From the NCBI GenBank assembly GCA_021292105.1, contig CM037869.1, positions 1,258,001 through 1,322,000 of the forward strand: 64,000 bases of DNA, written 5' to 3'. Positions 23,094 to 35,800 of this stretch are shown here, in pieces (the first letter of the stretch is position 1; every line of letters begins with the position of its first letter). A model generated the notes under the pieces. It was not told the DNA's origin, ran no database searches, and saw only the letters and a list, made by a program, of their open reading frames with translations. The translations under genes were made by a program, and so were the position numbers. This DNA is from Anadara kagoshimensis (lineage: Eukaryota; Mollusca; Bivalvia; Arcoida; Arcidae).

Positions 23094-23869
23094 TTAGTTC
23101 GTTCTGAGAAGATGTAAATAAAACACAAACTGTATAATATCTGGGAGTACTAATAAACTAAGAACTGTGACCAAGAAGGCAACACCAAAATATCCAACCA
23201 CTGTTGATGACGTTCTCTCATCTTGAACACTGATTTTCTCACGGATGGTTGACGATAACGTACTGGTGTTAAGCAGTAGTTCTTTGGTTATGTTTTTAAC
23301 ACTTTCCGTTATATATTGTTGTTGTTCTGTCTCGGATAAAGCATTCCATGTTTCTGCGGCTCGTAAACTTTCACAGCTACAAAGGCACATGTTTGACGGT
23401 TCTGTTGTACCTTGTTCTCTGGATGTTGTAGCAATTGTTGAGTCCAATTGTGTCGTCATTGGATGAGGTGTTGTTGTGTCAAATTGTGTCATCATAGGTT
23501 CAGATGTTGTTTCCGATTGTGTCGTCATAGGTTCAGATGTTGTTGTTTCCGATTGTGTCGTCATTGGCCCAGATATTGTTGTTTCCGATTGTGTTGTCAT
23601 AGGTTCAGATGTTGTATCATGTTTTGTTGTCTGTTCTTCTACTGTCGTTGTGTCCGTAGCAAATTCATGTGTTGTTTCGTGATCCATGGTTTCTAATACA
23701 GCTACACCACCCAGTGCTTGTGCTGGTGTTGTTGCCTGTATTGTAGATGTAGTCGATTCCATTTCCGCTTCCGTCTGTATTGTAGTTGTTGTCGAGTCCA
23801 TTTCCGCTTCCGTCTGTATTGTAGTTGTTGTCGAGTCCATTTCCGCTTCCGTGGTCACAACAGGATCTT
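23094..23869 (-). CDS. Last exon: Thr-rich stalk, CxCxC, transmembrane tail
   Basis: A clean exon of 776 nt follows the acceptor TTTATTATAG| and ends in a stop at 23096-23094. It enters one base into a codon. The first 160 residues are dominated by Thr, Ser and Glu, including three copies of a 13-residue unit (TEAEMDSTTTTIQ type) and four to five SEPMTTQSETT-type units, typical of an O-glycosylated mucin stalk. Then come CLCSC, a Trp-containing acidic helix, NIT and NTS N-glycosylation sites, DERTSS, and a hydrophobic segment of about 20 residues (VVGYFGVAFLVTVLSLLVL). The frame also runs 23 codons upstream into the intron to an ATG at 23939, so a short single-exon form cannot be excluded. 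Confidence 0.8.
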
Positions 23870-26800
23870 CTATAATAAATAATTTAAATCTGAGTATAAC
23901 AATTGTTATGACGTAAAACGCGTATTTGACAATAACCAAGGTAACAAGAAATTACACATGCTGAAACCAAGGCAACGTGACATAACGCATGCTGAAACCA
24001 AGGCACTTCGATTTAACAAAAGGTGTAACCAAGGCAACATGGTGGAACAAATAGTAGAACCAAGGCAACACAATACACACAAGGGAAATAAGACGCACGT
24101 GATAAAATATATTGAGAACAAACGTAAACGTAATAAAGTCGAAAACATCCAATTCATCACAGTATTGATAAGTTGGATTTCTCTGTGTCTAGGATTGCCC
24201 TGGATATATTTCACGTTCCATAGTTCCATGTTCCTTTCACTCATTTTAGATTACACACGTGGCGGGTGAAGCTACCTAAACAGGAGGTGCTTACCCTTCC
24301 TGAGCACCCGGCCTCACTTTCCTGGTGATAGTTCACGTGTCTAACCTAACTTGTCAGTTCCAGTATTTACTTTGCTTCTGGATTGTGATTCGGACATAGA
24401 TAAGTATGTTTGTTTTTGATCATATAAGTCTTATTAGCCCTAAACTTTGAGTTCTACCAGTGTTTCATAAAGTATCCATCTTTAGGGTATATGCCCATGC
24501 TCATTTCAACCAGTGCTTGATAAAGTATCCATCTTTAGAGTATAGCCCATGTTAATTTCAACCAGTGTTTCATAAAGTATCCATCTTTAGAGTATAGCCC
24601 ATGTTAATTTCGACGTAACTGGTCTTACAGCTTGATTAGAGGCATTCATTTAGTTTAATTTTTGTTCTAGAGAAGTTCAGGGTATTTTAGGTTAAAGAAT
24701 CTTGACTAGTTCGTAAAATCCCATTGCTCCACTCCTTTATCCTTGACGCAAGTTTATGACGTCACAAAAACACAAGGTGACTTATCAACAATATTATTGC
24801 ACTATATTTTATACAAACACCAAAAATGTGGTAAACGCTTTCACGTGTTCCTTTCTTACAATTTTAATTACACACGTGACGGGTGTAGCTAGCTTAACAG
24901 GAAACGCTTACACTTACGGAACACCTGACCTCACTTCCATGGTGGAAGATCACGTGTCTAACCTAACTTGTCAGTTCCAAAGTTTTTACTTTGCTTCTGG
25001 ATTTTGATTCGGACATGGATTAGTATGTTTGTTTTTGATCATATTAAGTCTTATTAGCCCTAAACTTTGATTTCCATCAGTGTTTCATATAGTATAATTT
25101 AGATGTAATTCAGCTTGATTAGAAGCATTCATTTAGTTTAACTTTTGTTCTAGAGAAGTTTAAGGTATTTTAAGTTAAAGAATCTTGACTAGTGCGTAAA
25201 ACTCCATTTCTCCACCCCTTCATCTTTAACGCAAGTTTATGGCGTCATGAAAAACACAAGGTGACCTACCAACACTATTATTGCACTATATTTTATACAA
25301 ACACCAAAAGGGGTAAACGTTAACAAAGAAAAAGTCTGAATTATCTTACCGTAATAAGCCCTCACTTTTAAATGTGGCACGATAATTAAAGGCCATGCTG
25401 AAATAAAGCATTAAAAGAATTATAGAGAATCGGTTGAAAAGACACAATTACAAGATGGGGGATTTTAAAGGAAAAGAAAAGTCTGTAAAGAAACATTTAA
25501 TAATACGCATTTCTTGATCATAGTTCAATGTTCCTTTCTTACAATTTTGATTACACACGTGGCGGGTGTAGCTAGCTAAACTGGAGGTGCTTACCCTTCC
25601 GGAGCACCCGACCTCACTTCCCTGGTCGAAGCTCCCGTGTCTAACCACCTGACTTGTTCAGTTTCAAAGTATTTACTTTGCTTCTGGATTGTGATTCGTA
25701 CATGGATTAGTGTGTTTGTTTTTGTTCATGAGCTTGATGAGAGAAAGAATATTTTTTTAAACTTATTACACGATATAACGTAAGTGATATCCGTTACTCC
25801 TACAGATTAATTATGTCCTTGTTTGCATTCAACAATCGACGACGTAAAATGAAATAATCACAAAAAAGTTTTGTACCCCTAATGATTGAACCCGTGTCTG
25901 AAACGAATACGATTGTTCCTGTCAGGATAGGGTAACTTACCATCATTTCCGCAACTTCGTCGACCAGGAAATTTTATATTGACTTACTATTGGTTTCAGC
26001 TAAGTCAAGATGTGTCATCTTGAATGTTGAGGGATAGGGGACACGGGAGGATAACGACCTTTCCCGGACAATATAACTGAGAAACCTTCTCATTATAAAT
26101 CTCTATATGTAGTGATCAAGCTTAGACAAAATGAGACATTAAAATCCATACGCCGATGTTAAGACCCTCTACAACCTGAGACATTGAAATCCATACGCCG
26201 ATGTTTAGACCCTCTACAACCTGAGACATTGATGTTAAGACCCTCTACAACCTGAGACATTGAAATCCATACGCCGATGTTAAGACACTCTACAACCTGA
26301 GACATTGAAATCCATACGCCGATGTTAAGACACTCTACAACCTGAGACATTGAAATCCATACGCCGATGTTAAGACCCTCTACAACCTCAACAACCTTTT
26401 TTGGACCAATAATACAAATAATAAACAACACTGACCTGAAACGTAGATTTTGTAATTTACTGTAGTAATTGGACAAGAAAATATAAATGTTATTGTGGCT
26501 GCTCGGATTATTGAAATATTATGTCTGACGCCATCACAACGTTCTGTAAATTCATTCTGTAAATAAAAGATAAAATATCAAAATAGTCCTTAAATAAGAT
26601 ATTCTTTTTCAAAATTTTATTCGATCCTTAATAAATCCGATATATATTTCAAATTCAAATCACATATACATTTTCTGAACATAAATGCAAATATTATCAT
26701 GTATATTATAATCGTAAAAATTGCCACTTGTGCTTTTTCCGGGGTATGTATATAGAAAGAAAAAAGTTCTATTTTTCGATAAAATCTTATAGTTTCTATA

Positions 26801-29800
26801 CAGGCTTGGTAAGAAGGTTGTATATTTTTCATGCTGCATGTATGGATATAGTATTTTGCTATAAGTAAACATGAGTTTACAACATTTAAATTAGAGTCGT
26901 TACTTTTTATACCAAAAGCAGGTTTTCCGTGGTATTTTCAATTTTTATATTGGTTTGTACTCTAATGTCTTCTAAAAGTTGATACCATATAGACTTTACA
27001 CATGAACATTCAATAAAGAGATGAGTAACTGTTTCCTTCGTTTCTGAACAAAATGTACACAATTCAGTTTCGTATAATTTACTCTGCATAAGTTTGATGT
27101 TTGTAAAGTAAATACCATGGTTGAGTTTAAATTAAAACGACCTTAGTTTTGTATCTTCTGTTATTCTAAATGGTATAATGTATATATAATTCCAATGTTC
27201 ATCTGTAAACTATAGATTCAGTTTAACTCTCCATCTTTCTTGCGAATTAGGCTTTTGATATATTTTGTTTATAAAAAGACGGTAGAAATGTTTTGTGATA
27301 TTTTCCGAAGTTTTTAATTATTGTATTAGCGGATGATGTACCTGAGGTATTGGACTTGCAATAGGATATTCCTTATTTTAAACCTGGCAAATTTTGGCAA
27401 CTGATTTCGAGACTACAAATCAACGCTTTTGACAAAACAATTACAAATGCTATAAATAAGTTTGCCGTGATCTAAAATGAAACATTAAATTTCAGAATAT
27501 CTTAAAAATTGGCGAAGTTATTGCGATTTCAAATTTTCCAGATTCACGTTAAGGAAAAGCTTAATAAAGAAATGAGTGTGAAACTGGAGCCAGTACGGTA
27601 AGCAGATACTTAATCGGACAAACCTAGTGAACATTGTGAGAAAGATACTATATTAAAAGTATTCAAAAAATTTATTACTAATATCTACATTGAATATTTT
27701 GCTTACACCATACCTAGAGAACATCTAACTGCTTTCTAAGGAATGGAAGCGATAGACGCTGCTACTACAAATGTCCACAGCTGAGACAAAGACAAAATAT
27801 ACAATATACTGTACATCGCGTGCGCCCGTAATTTAACATGTTAACATTGTATGTTACAGAGAAGTCTATCTTGTAGTTACAGTGATAACTGCTAGTGACG
27901 TCTACTTACCAGTGTGTGGTTGTATGTTACAGAGAAGTCTATCTTGTAGTTACAGTGATAACTGCTAGTGACGTCTACTTACCAGTGTGTGGTTGTATGT
28001 TACAGAGAAGTCTATCTTGTAGTTACAGTGATAACTGCTAGTGACGTCTACTTACCAGTGTGTGGTTGTATGTTACAGAGAAGTCTATCTTGTAGTCACA
28101 CTGATAACTGCTAGGGACGTCTACTTACCAGTGTGTGGTTGTATGTTACAGAGAAGTCTATCTTGTAGTCACACTGATAACTGCTAGTGACGTCTACTTA
28201 CCAGTGTGTGGTTGTATGTTACAGAGAAGTCTATCTTGTAGTTACAGTGATAACTGCTAGTGACGTCTACTTACCAGTGTGTAGTTGTATGTTACAGAGA
28301 AGTCTATCTTGTAGTTACAGTGATAACTGCTAGTGACGTCTACTTACCAGTGTGTAGTTGTATGTTACAGAGAAGTCTATCTTGTAGTCACACTGATAAC
28401 TGCTAGGGACGTCTACTTACCAGTGTGTAGTTGTATGTTACAGAGAAGTCTATCTTGTAGTCACACTGATAACTGCTAGGGACGTCTACTTACCAGTGTG
28501 TAGTTGTATGTTACAGAGAAGTCTATCTTGTAGTTACACTGATAACTGCTAGGGACGTCTACTTACCAGTGTGTGGTTGTATGTTACAGAGAAGTCTATC
28601 TTGTAGTCACACTGATAACTGCTAGGACGTCTACTTACCAGTGTGTAGTTGTATGTTACAGAGAAGTCTATCTTGTAGTACAGTGATAACTGCTAGTGAC
28701 GTCTACTTACCATGTGTAGTTGTATGTTACAGAGAAGTCTATCTTGTAGTCACACTGATAACTGCTAGGGACGTCTACTTACCAGTGTGTAGTTGTATGT
28801 TACAGAGAAGTCTATCTTGTAGTCACACTGATAACTGCTAGTGACGTCTACTTACCAGTGTGTGGTTGTATGTTACAGAGAAGTCTATCTTGTAGTAACA
28901 CTGATAACTGCTAGTGACGTCTACTTACCAGGGTTACTTTACACTGTTGTAGGATTATGTTGTGGTTGTATGTTACAGAGAAGACTATCTTGTAGTTACA
29001 TGATAACTGCTAGTGACGTCTACTTACCAGTGTGTAGTTGTATGTTACAGAGAAGACTATCTTGTAGTTACAATGATAACTGCTAGTGACGTCTACTTAC
29101 CAGTGTGTGGTTGTATGTTACAGAGAAGTCTATCTTGTAGTTACACTGATAACTGCTAGGGACGTCTACTTACCAGTGTGTGGTTGTATGTTACAGAGAA
29201 GTCTATCTTGTAGTTACACTGATAACTGCTAGGGACGTCTACTTACCAGTGTGTGGTTGTATGTTACAGAGAAGACTATCTTGTAGTCACACTGATAACT
29301 GCTATGGACGTCTACTTACCAGTGTGTAGTTGTATGTTACAGAGAAGTCTATCTTGTAGTTCACACTGATAACTGCTAGTGACGTCTACTTACCAGTGTG
29401 TGGTTGTATGTTACAGAGAAGTCTATCTTGTAGTACACTGATAACTGCTAGTGACGTCTACTTACCAGGGTGTGGTTGTATGTTACAGAGAAGACTATCT
29501 TGTAGTTACACTGATAACTGCTAGTGACGTCTACTTACCAGTGTGTAGTTGTATGTTACAGAGAAGACTATCTTGTAGTTACAATGATAACTGCTAGTGA
29601 CGTCTACTTACCAGTGTGTGGTTGTATGTTACAGACAAGACTATCTTGTAGTTACAGTGATAACTGCTAGTGACGTCTACTTACCAGTGTGTGGTTGTAT
29701 GTTACAGAGAAGTCTATCTTGTAGTCACACTGATAACTGCTATGGACGTCTACTTACCAGTGTGTAGTTGTATGTTACAGAGAAGTCTATCTTGTAGTCA

Positions 29801-32800
29801 CACTGATAACTGCTAGTGACGTCTACTTACCAGTGTGTGGTTGTATGTTACAGAGAAGTCTATCTTGTAGTAACACTGATAACTGCTAGTGACGTCTACT
29901 TACCAGGGTGTGGTTGTATGTTACAGAGAAGACTATCTTGTAGTTACACTGATAACTGCTAGTGACGTCTACTTACCAGTGTGTAGTTGTATGTTACAGA
30001 GAAGACTATCTTGTAGTTACAATGATAACTGCTAGTGACGTCTACTTACCAGTGTGTGGTTGTATGTTACAGAGAAGACTATCTTGTAGTTACAATGATA
30101 ACTGCTAGGGACGTCTACTTACCAGTGTGTGGTTGTATGTTACAGAGAAGACTATCTTGTAGTTACAATGATAACTGCTAGGGACGTCTACTTACCAGTG
30201 TGTGGTTGTATGTTACAGAGAAGACTATCTTGTAGTCACACTGATAACTGCTAGGGACGTCTACTTACCAGTGTGTGGTTGTATGTTACCGATAAGTCTA
30301 TCTTGTAGTTACACTGATAACTGCTAGGGACGTCTACTTATCAGTGTGTGGTTGTATGCTACAGAGAAGTCTATTTTGTAGTAACACTGATAACTGCTAG
30401 TGACGTCTACTTACCAGTGTGTGGTTGTATGTTACAGAGATGTCTATCTTGTAGTCACACTGATAACTGCTAGTGACGTCTACTTACCAGTGTGTGGTTG
30501 TATGTTACAGAGAAGACTATCTTGTAGTAACACTGATAACTGCTAGTGACGTCTACTTACCAGTGTGTAGTTGTATGTTACAGAGAAGTCTATCTTGTAA
30601 TTACACTGATAACTGCTAGTGACGTCTACTTACCAGTGTGTGGTTGTATGTTACAGAGAAGACTATCTTGTAATTACAGTGATAACTGCTAGTGACGTCT
30701 ACTTACCAGTGTGTGGTTGTATGTTACAGAGAAGTCTATCTTGTAGTAACACTGATAACTGCTAGTGACGTCTACTTACCAGTGTGTGGTTGTATGTTAC
30801 AGAGAAGTCTATCTTGTAGTAACACTGATAACTGCTAGTGACGTCTACTTACCAGTGTGTGGTTGTATGTTACAGAGAAGACTATCTTGTAGTAACACTG
30901 ATAACTGCTAGTGATGTCTACTTACCAGTGTGTGGTTGTATGTTACAGAAAAGACTATCTTGTAGTTACAGTGATAACTGCTAAGGACGTCTACTTACCA
31001 GTGTGTGGTTGTATGTTACAGAGAAGTCTATCTTGTAGTAACACTGATAACTGCTAGGGACGTCTACTTACCAGTGTGTGGTTGTATGTTACAGAGAAGT
31101 CTATCTTGTAGTAACACTGATAACTGCTAGGGACGTCTACTTACCAGTGTGTGGTTGTATGTTACAGAGAAGACTATCTTGTAGTTACACTGATAACTGC
31201 TAGGGACGTCTACTTACCAGTGTGTGGTTGTACGTTACAGAGAAGACTATCTTGTAGTTACACTGATAACTGCTAGGGACGTCTACTTACCAGTGTGTGG
31301 TTGTATGTTACAGAGAAGTCTATCTTGTAGTTACACTGATAACTGCTAGGGACGTCTACTTACCAGTGTGTGGTTGTATGTTACAGAGAAGTCTATCTTG
31401 TAGTAACACTGATAACTGCTAGGGACGTCTACTTACCAGTGTGTGGTTGTATGTTACAGAGAAGACTATCTTGTAGTTACACTGATAACTGCTAGTGACG
31501 TCTACTTACCAGTGTGTGGTTGTATGTTACAGAGAAGTCTATCTTGTAGTTACACTGATAACTGCTAGGGACGTCTACTTACCAGTGTGTGGTTGTATGT
31601 TACAGAGAAGTCTATCTTGTAGTTACACTGATAACTGCTAGGGACGTCTACTTACCAGTGTGTGGTTGTATGTTACAGAGAAGTCTATCTTGTAGTTACA
31701 CTGATAACTGCTAGTGACGTCTACTTACCAGTGTGTGGTTGTATGTTACAGAGAAGTCTATCTTGTAGTTACACTGATAACTGCTAGGGACGTCTACTTA
31801 CCAGTGTGTGGTTGTATGTTACAGAGAAGTCTATCTTGTAGTTACACTGATAACTGCTAGGGACGTCTACTTACCAGTGTGTGGTTGTATGTTACAGAGA
31901 AGACTATCTTGTAGTTACACTGATAACTGCTAGTGACGTCTACTTACCAGTGTGTGGTTGTATGTTACAGAGAAGTCTATCTTGTAGTTACACTGATAAC
32001 TGCTAGGGACGTCTACTTACCAGTGTGTGGTTGTATGTTACAGACAAGTCTATCTTGTAGTCACACTGATAACCGCTAGGGACGTCTACTTACCAGTGTG
32101 TGGTTGTATGTTACAGAGAAGTCTATCTTGTAGTCACACTGATAACTGCTAGGGACGTCTACTTACCAGTGTGTGGTTGTATGTTACAGAGAAGTCTATC
32201 TTGTAGTTACACTGATAACTGCTAGGGACGTCTACTTACCAGTGTGTGGTTGTATGTTACAGAGAAGTCTATCTTGTAGTTACACTGGTAACTGCTAGGG
32301 ACGTCTACTTACCAGTGTGTGGTTGTATGTTACAGAGAAGTCTATCTTGTAGTTACACTGATAACTGCTAGGGACGTCTACTTACCAGTGTGTGGTTGTA
32401 TGTTACAGAGAAGTCTATCTTGTAGTTACACTGATAACTGCTAGGGACGTCTACTTACCAGTGTGTGGTTGTATGTTACAGAGAAGTCTATCTTGTAGTT
32501 ACACTGATAACTGCTAGGGACGTCTACTTACCAGTGTGTGGTTGTATGTTACAGAGAAGTCTATCTTGTAGTTACACTGATAACTGCTAGTGACGTCTAC
32601 TTACCAGTGTGTGGTTGTATGTTACAGAGAAGTCTATCTTGTAGTTACACTGATAACTGCTAGGGACGTCTACTTACCAGTGTGTGGTTGTATGTTACAG
32701 AGAAGTCTATCTTGTAGTTACACTGATAACTGCTAGGGACGTCTACTTACCAGTGTGTGGTTGTATGTTACAGAGAAGACTATCTTGTAGTTACACTGAT

Positions 32801-35800
32801 AACTGCTAGTGACGTCTACTTACCAGTGTGTGGTTGTATGTTATAGAGAAGTCTATCTTGTAGTTACACTGATAACTGCTAGGGACGTCTACTTACCAGT
32901 GTGTGGTTGTATGTTACAGAGAAGTCTATCTTGTAGTAACACTGATAACTGCTAGGGACGTCTACTTACCAGTGTGTGGTTGTATGTTACAGATAAGTCT
33001 ATCTTGTAGTCACACTGGTAACTGCTAGGGACGTCTACTTACCAGTGTTTAGTTGTATGTTACAGAGAAGTCTATCTTGTAGTCACACTGATAACTGCTA
33101 GTGACGTCTACTTACCAGTGTGTGGTTGTATGTTACAGAGAAGTCTATCTTGTAGTAACACTGATAACTGCTAGGGACGTCTACTTACCAGTGTGTGGTT
33201 GTATGTTACAGAGAAGACTATCTTGTAGTTACACTGATAACTGCTAGGGACGTCTACTTACCAGTGTGTGGTTGTATGTTACAGAGAAGTCTATCTTGTA
33301 GTAACACTGATAACTGCTAGGGACGTCTACTTATCAGTGTGTGGTTGTATGTTACAGACAAGTCTATCTTGTAGTCACACTGATAACTCCTAGTGACGTC
33401 TACTTACCAGTGTGTGGTTGTATGTTACAGAGAAGACTATCTTGTAGTCACACTGATAATTATAACTGCTAGGGACGTCTACTTACCAGTGTGTGGTTGT
33501 ATGTTACAGAGAAGACTATCTTGTAGTCACACTGATAACTGCTAGTGACGTCTACTTACCAGTGTGTGGTTGTATGTTACAGAGAAGTCTATCTTGTAGT
33601 AACACTGATAACTGCTAGGGACGTCTACTTATCAGTGTGTGGTTGTATGTTACAGACAAGTCTATCTTGTAGTCACACTGATAACTCCTAGTGACGTCTA
33701 CTCACCAGTGTGTGGTTGTATGTTACAGAGAAGTCTATCTTGTAGTTACACTGATAACTGCTAGGGACGTCTACTTACCAGTGTGTAGTTGTATGTTACA
33801 GAGAAGTCTATCTTGTAGTCACACTGATAACTGCTAGGGACGTCTACTTACCAGTGTGTGGTTGTATGTTACAGAGAAGACTATCTTGTAGTCACACTGA
33901 TAACTGCTAGGGACGTCTACTTACCAGTGTGTGGTTGTATGTTACAGATAAGTCTATCTTGTAGTCACACTGATAACTGCTAGGGACGTCTACTTACCAG
34001 TGTGTGGTTGTATGTGACAGAGAAGTCTATCTTGTATTTACACTGATAACTGCTAGTGACGTCTACTTACCAGTGTGTAGTTGGATGTTACTGATAAATC
34101 TATCTTGAAGTTACACTGATAACTGCTATGGACGTCTACTTACCAGTGTGTGGTTGTATGTTACAGAGAAGTCTATCTTGTAGTTACACTGATAACTGCT
34201 AGGGACGTCTACTTACCAGTGTGTAGTTGTATGTTACAGAGAAGTCTATCTTGTAGTTACACTGATAACTGCTAGTGACGTCTACTTACCAGTGTGTAGT
34301 TGTATCTTATAGAGAAGACTATCTTGTAGTCACACTGATAACTGCTAGGGACGTCTACTTACCAGTGTGTAGTTGTATGTGACAGAGAAGACTATCTTGT
34401 AGTAACACTGATAACTGCTAGGGACGTCTACTTACCAGTGTGTGGTTGTATGTTACAGAGAAGACTATCTTGTAGTTACACTGATAACTGCTAGGGACGT
34501 CTACTTACCAGTGTGTGGTTGTACGTTACAGAGAAGACTATCTTGTAGTTACACTGATAACTGCTAGGGACGTCTACTTACCAGTGTGTGGTTGTATGTT
34601 ACAGAGAAGTCTATCTTGTAGTTACACTGATAACTGCTAGGGACGTCTACTTACCAGTGTGTGGTTGTATGTTACAGAGAAGTCTATCTTGTAGTAACAC
34701 TGATAACTGCTAGGGACGTCTACTTACCAGTGTGTGGTTGTATGTTACAGAGAAGACTATCTTGTAGTTATACTGATAACTGCTAGTGACGTCTACTTAC
34801 CAGTGTGTGGTTGTATGTTACAGAGAAGTCTATCTTGTAGTTACACTGATAACTGCTAGGGACGTCTACTTACCAGTGTGTGGTTGTATGTTACAGAGAA
34901 GTCTATCTTGTAGTTACACTGATAACTGCTAGGGACGTCTACTTACCAGTGTGTGGTTGTATGTTACAGAGAAGTCTATCTTGTAGTTACACTGATAACT
35001 GCTAGTGACGTCTACTTACCAGTGTGTGGTTGTATGTTACAGAGAAGTCTATCTTGTAGTTACACTGATAACTGCTAGGGACGTCTACTTACCAGTGTGT
35101 GGTTGTATGTTACAGAGAAGTCTATCTTGTAGTTACACTGATAACTGCTAGGGACGTCTACTTACCAGTGTGTGGTTGTATGTTACAGAGAAGACTATCT
35201 TGTAGTTACACTGATAACTGCTAGTGACGTCTACTTACCAGTGTGTGGTTGTATGTTACAGAGAAGTCTATCTTGTAGTAACACTGATAACTGCTAGGGA
35301 CGTCTACTTACCAGTGTGTGGTTGTATGTTACAGAGAAGACTATCTTGTAGTTATACTGATAACTGCTAGTGACGTCTACTTACCAGTGTGTGGTTGTAT
35401 GTTACAGAGAAGTCTATCTTGTAGTTACACTGATAACTGCTAGGGACGTCTACTTACCAGTGTGTGGTTGTATGTTACAGAGAAGTCTATCTTGTAGTTA
35501 CACTGATAACTGCTAGGGACGTCTACTTACCAGTGTGTGGTTGTATGTTACAGAGAAGTCTATCTTGTAGTTACACTGATAACTGCTAGTGACGTCTACT
35601 TACCAGTGTGTGGTTGTATGTTACAGAGAAGTCTATCTTGTAGTTACACTGATAACTGCTAGGGACGTCTACTTACCAGTGTGTGGTTGTATGTTACAGA
35701 GAAGTCTATCTTGTAGTTACACTGATAACTGCTAGGGACGTCTACTTACCAGTGTGTGGTTGTATGTTACAGAGAAGACTATCTTGTAGTTACACTGATA

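Noticed and set aside
25933-25980. Additional exon of the mucin-like gene with donor ATGATG|GTAAGT
   Set aside because: No matching acceptor and open frame with the needed phase could be defined; the 40183 donor makes an extra exon unnecessary.
26159-26476. 105-codon repeat protein on the minus strand
   Set aside because: Consequence of the 45-bp period; no splice sites or homologous domain.
28641-29086. Cys-rich small proteins inside the satellite
   Set aside because: Local indels briefly open a frame across several 73-bp units; the same units elsewhere contain stops.
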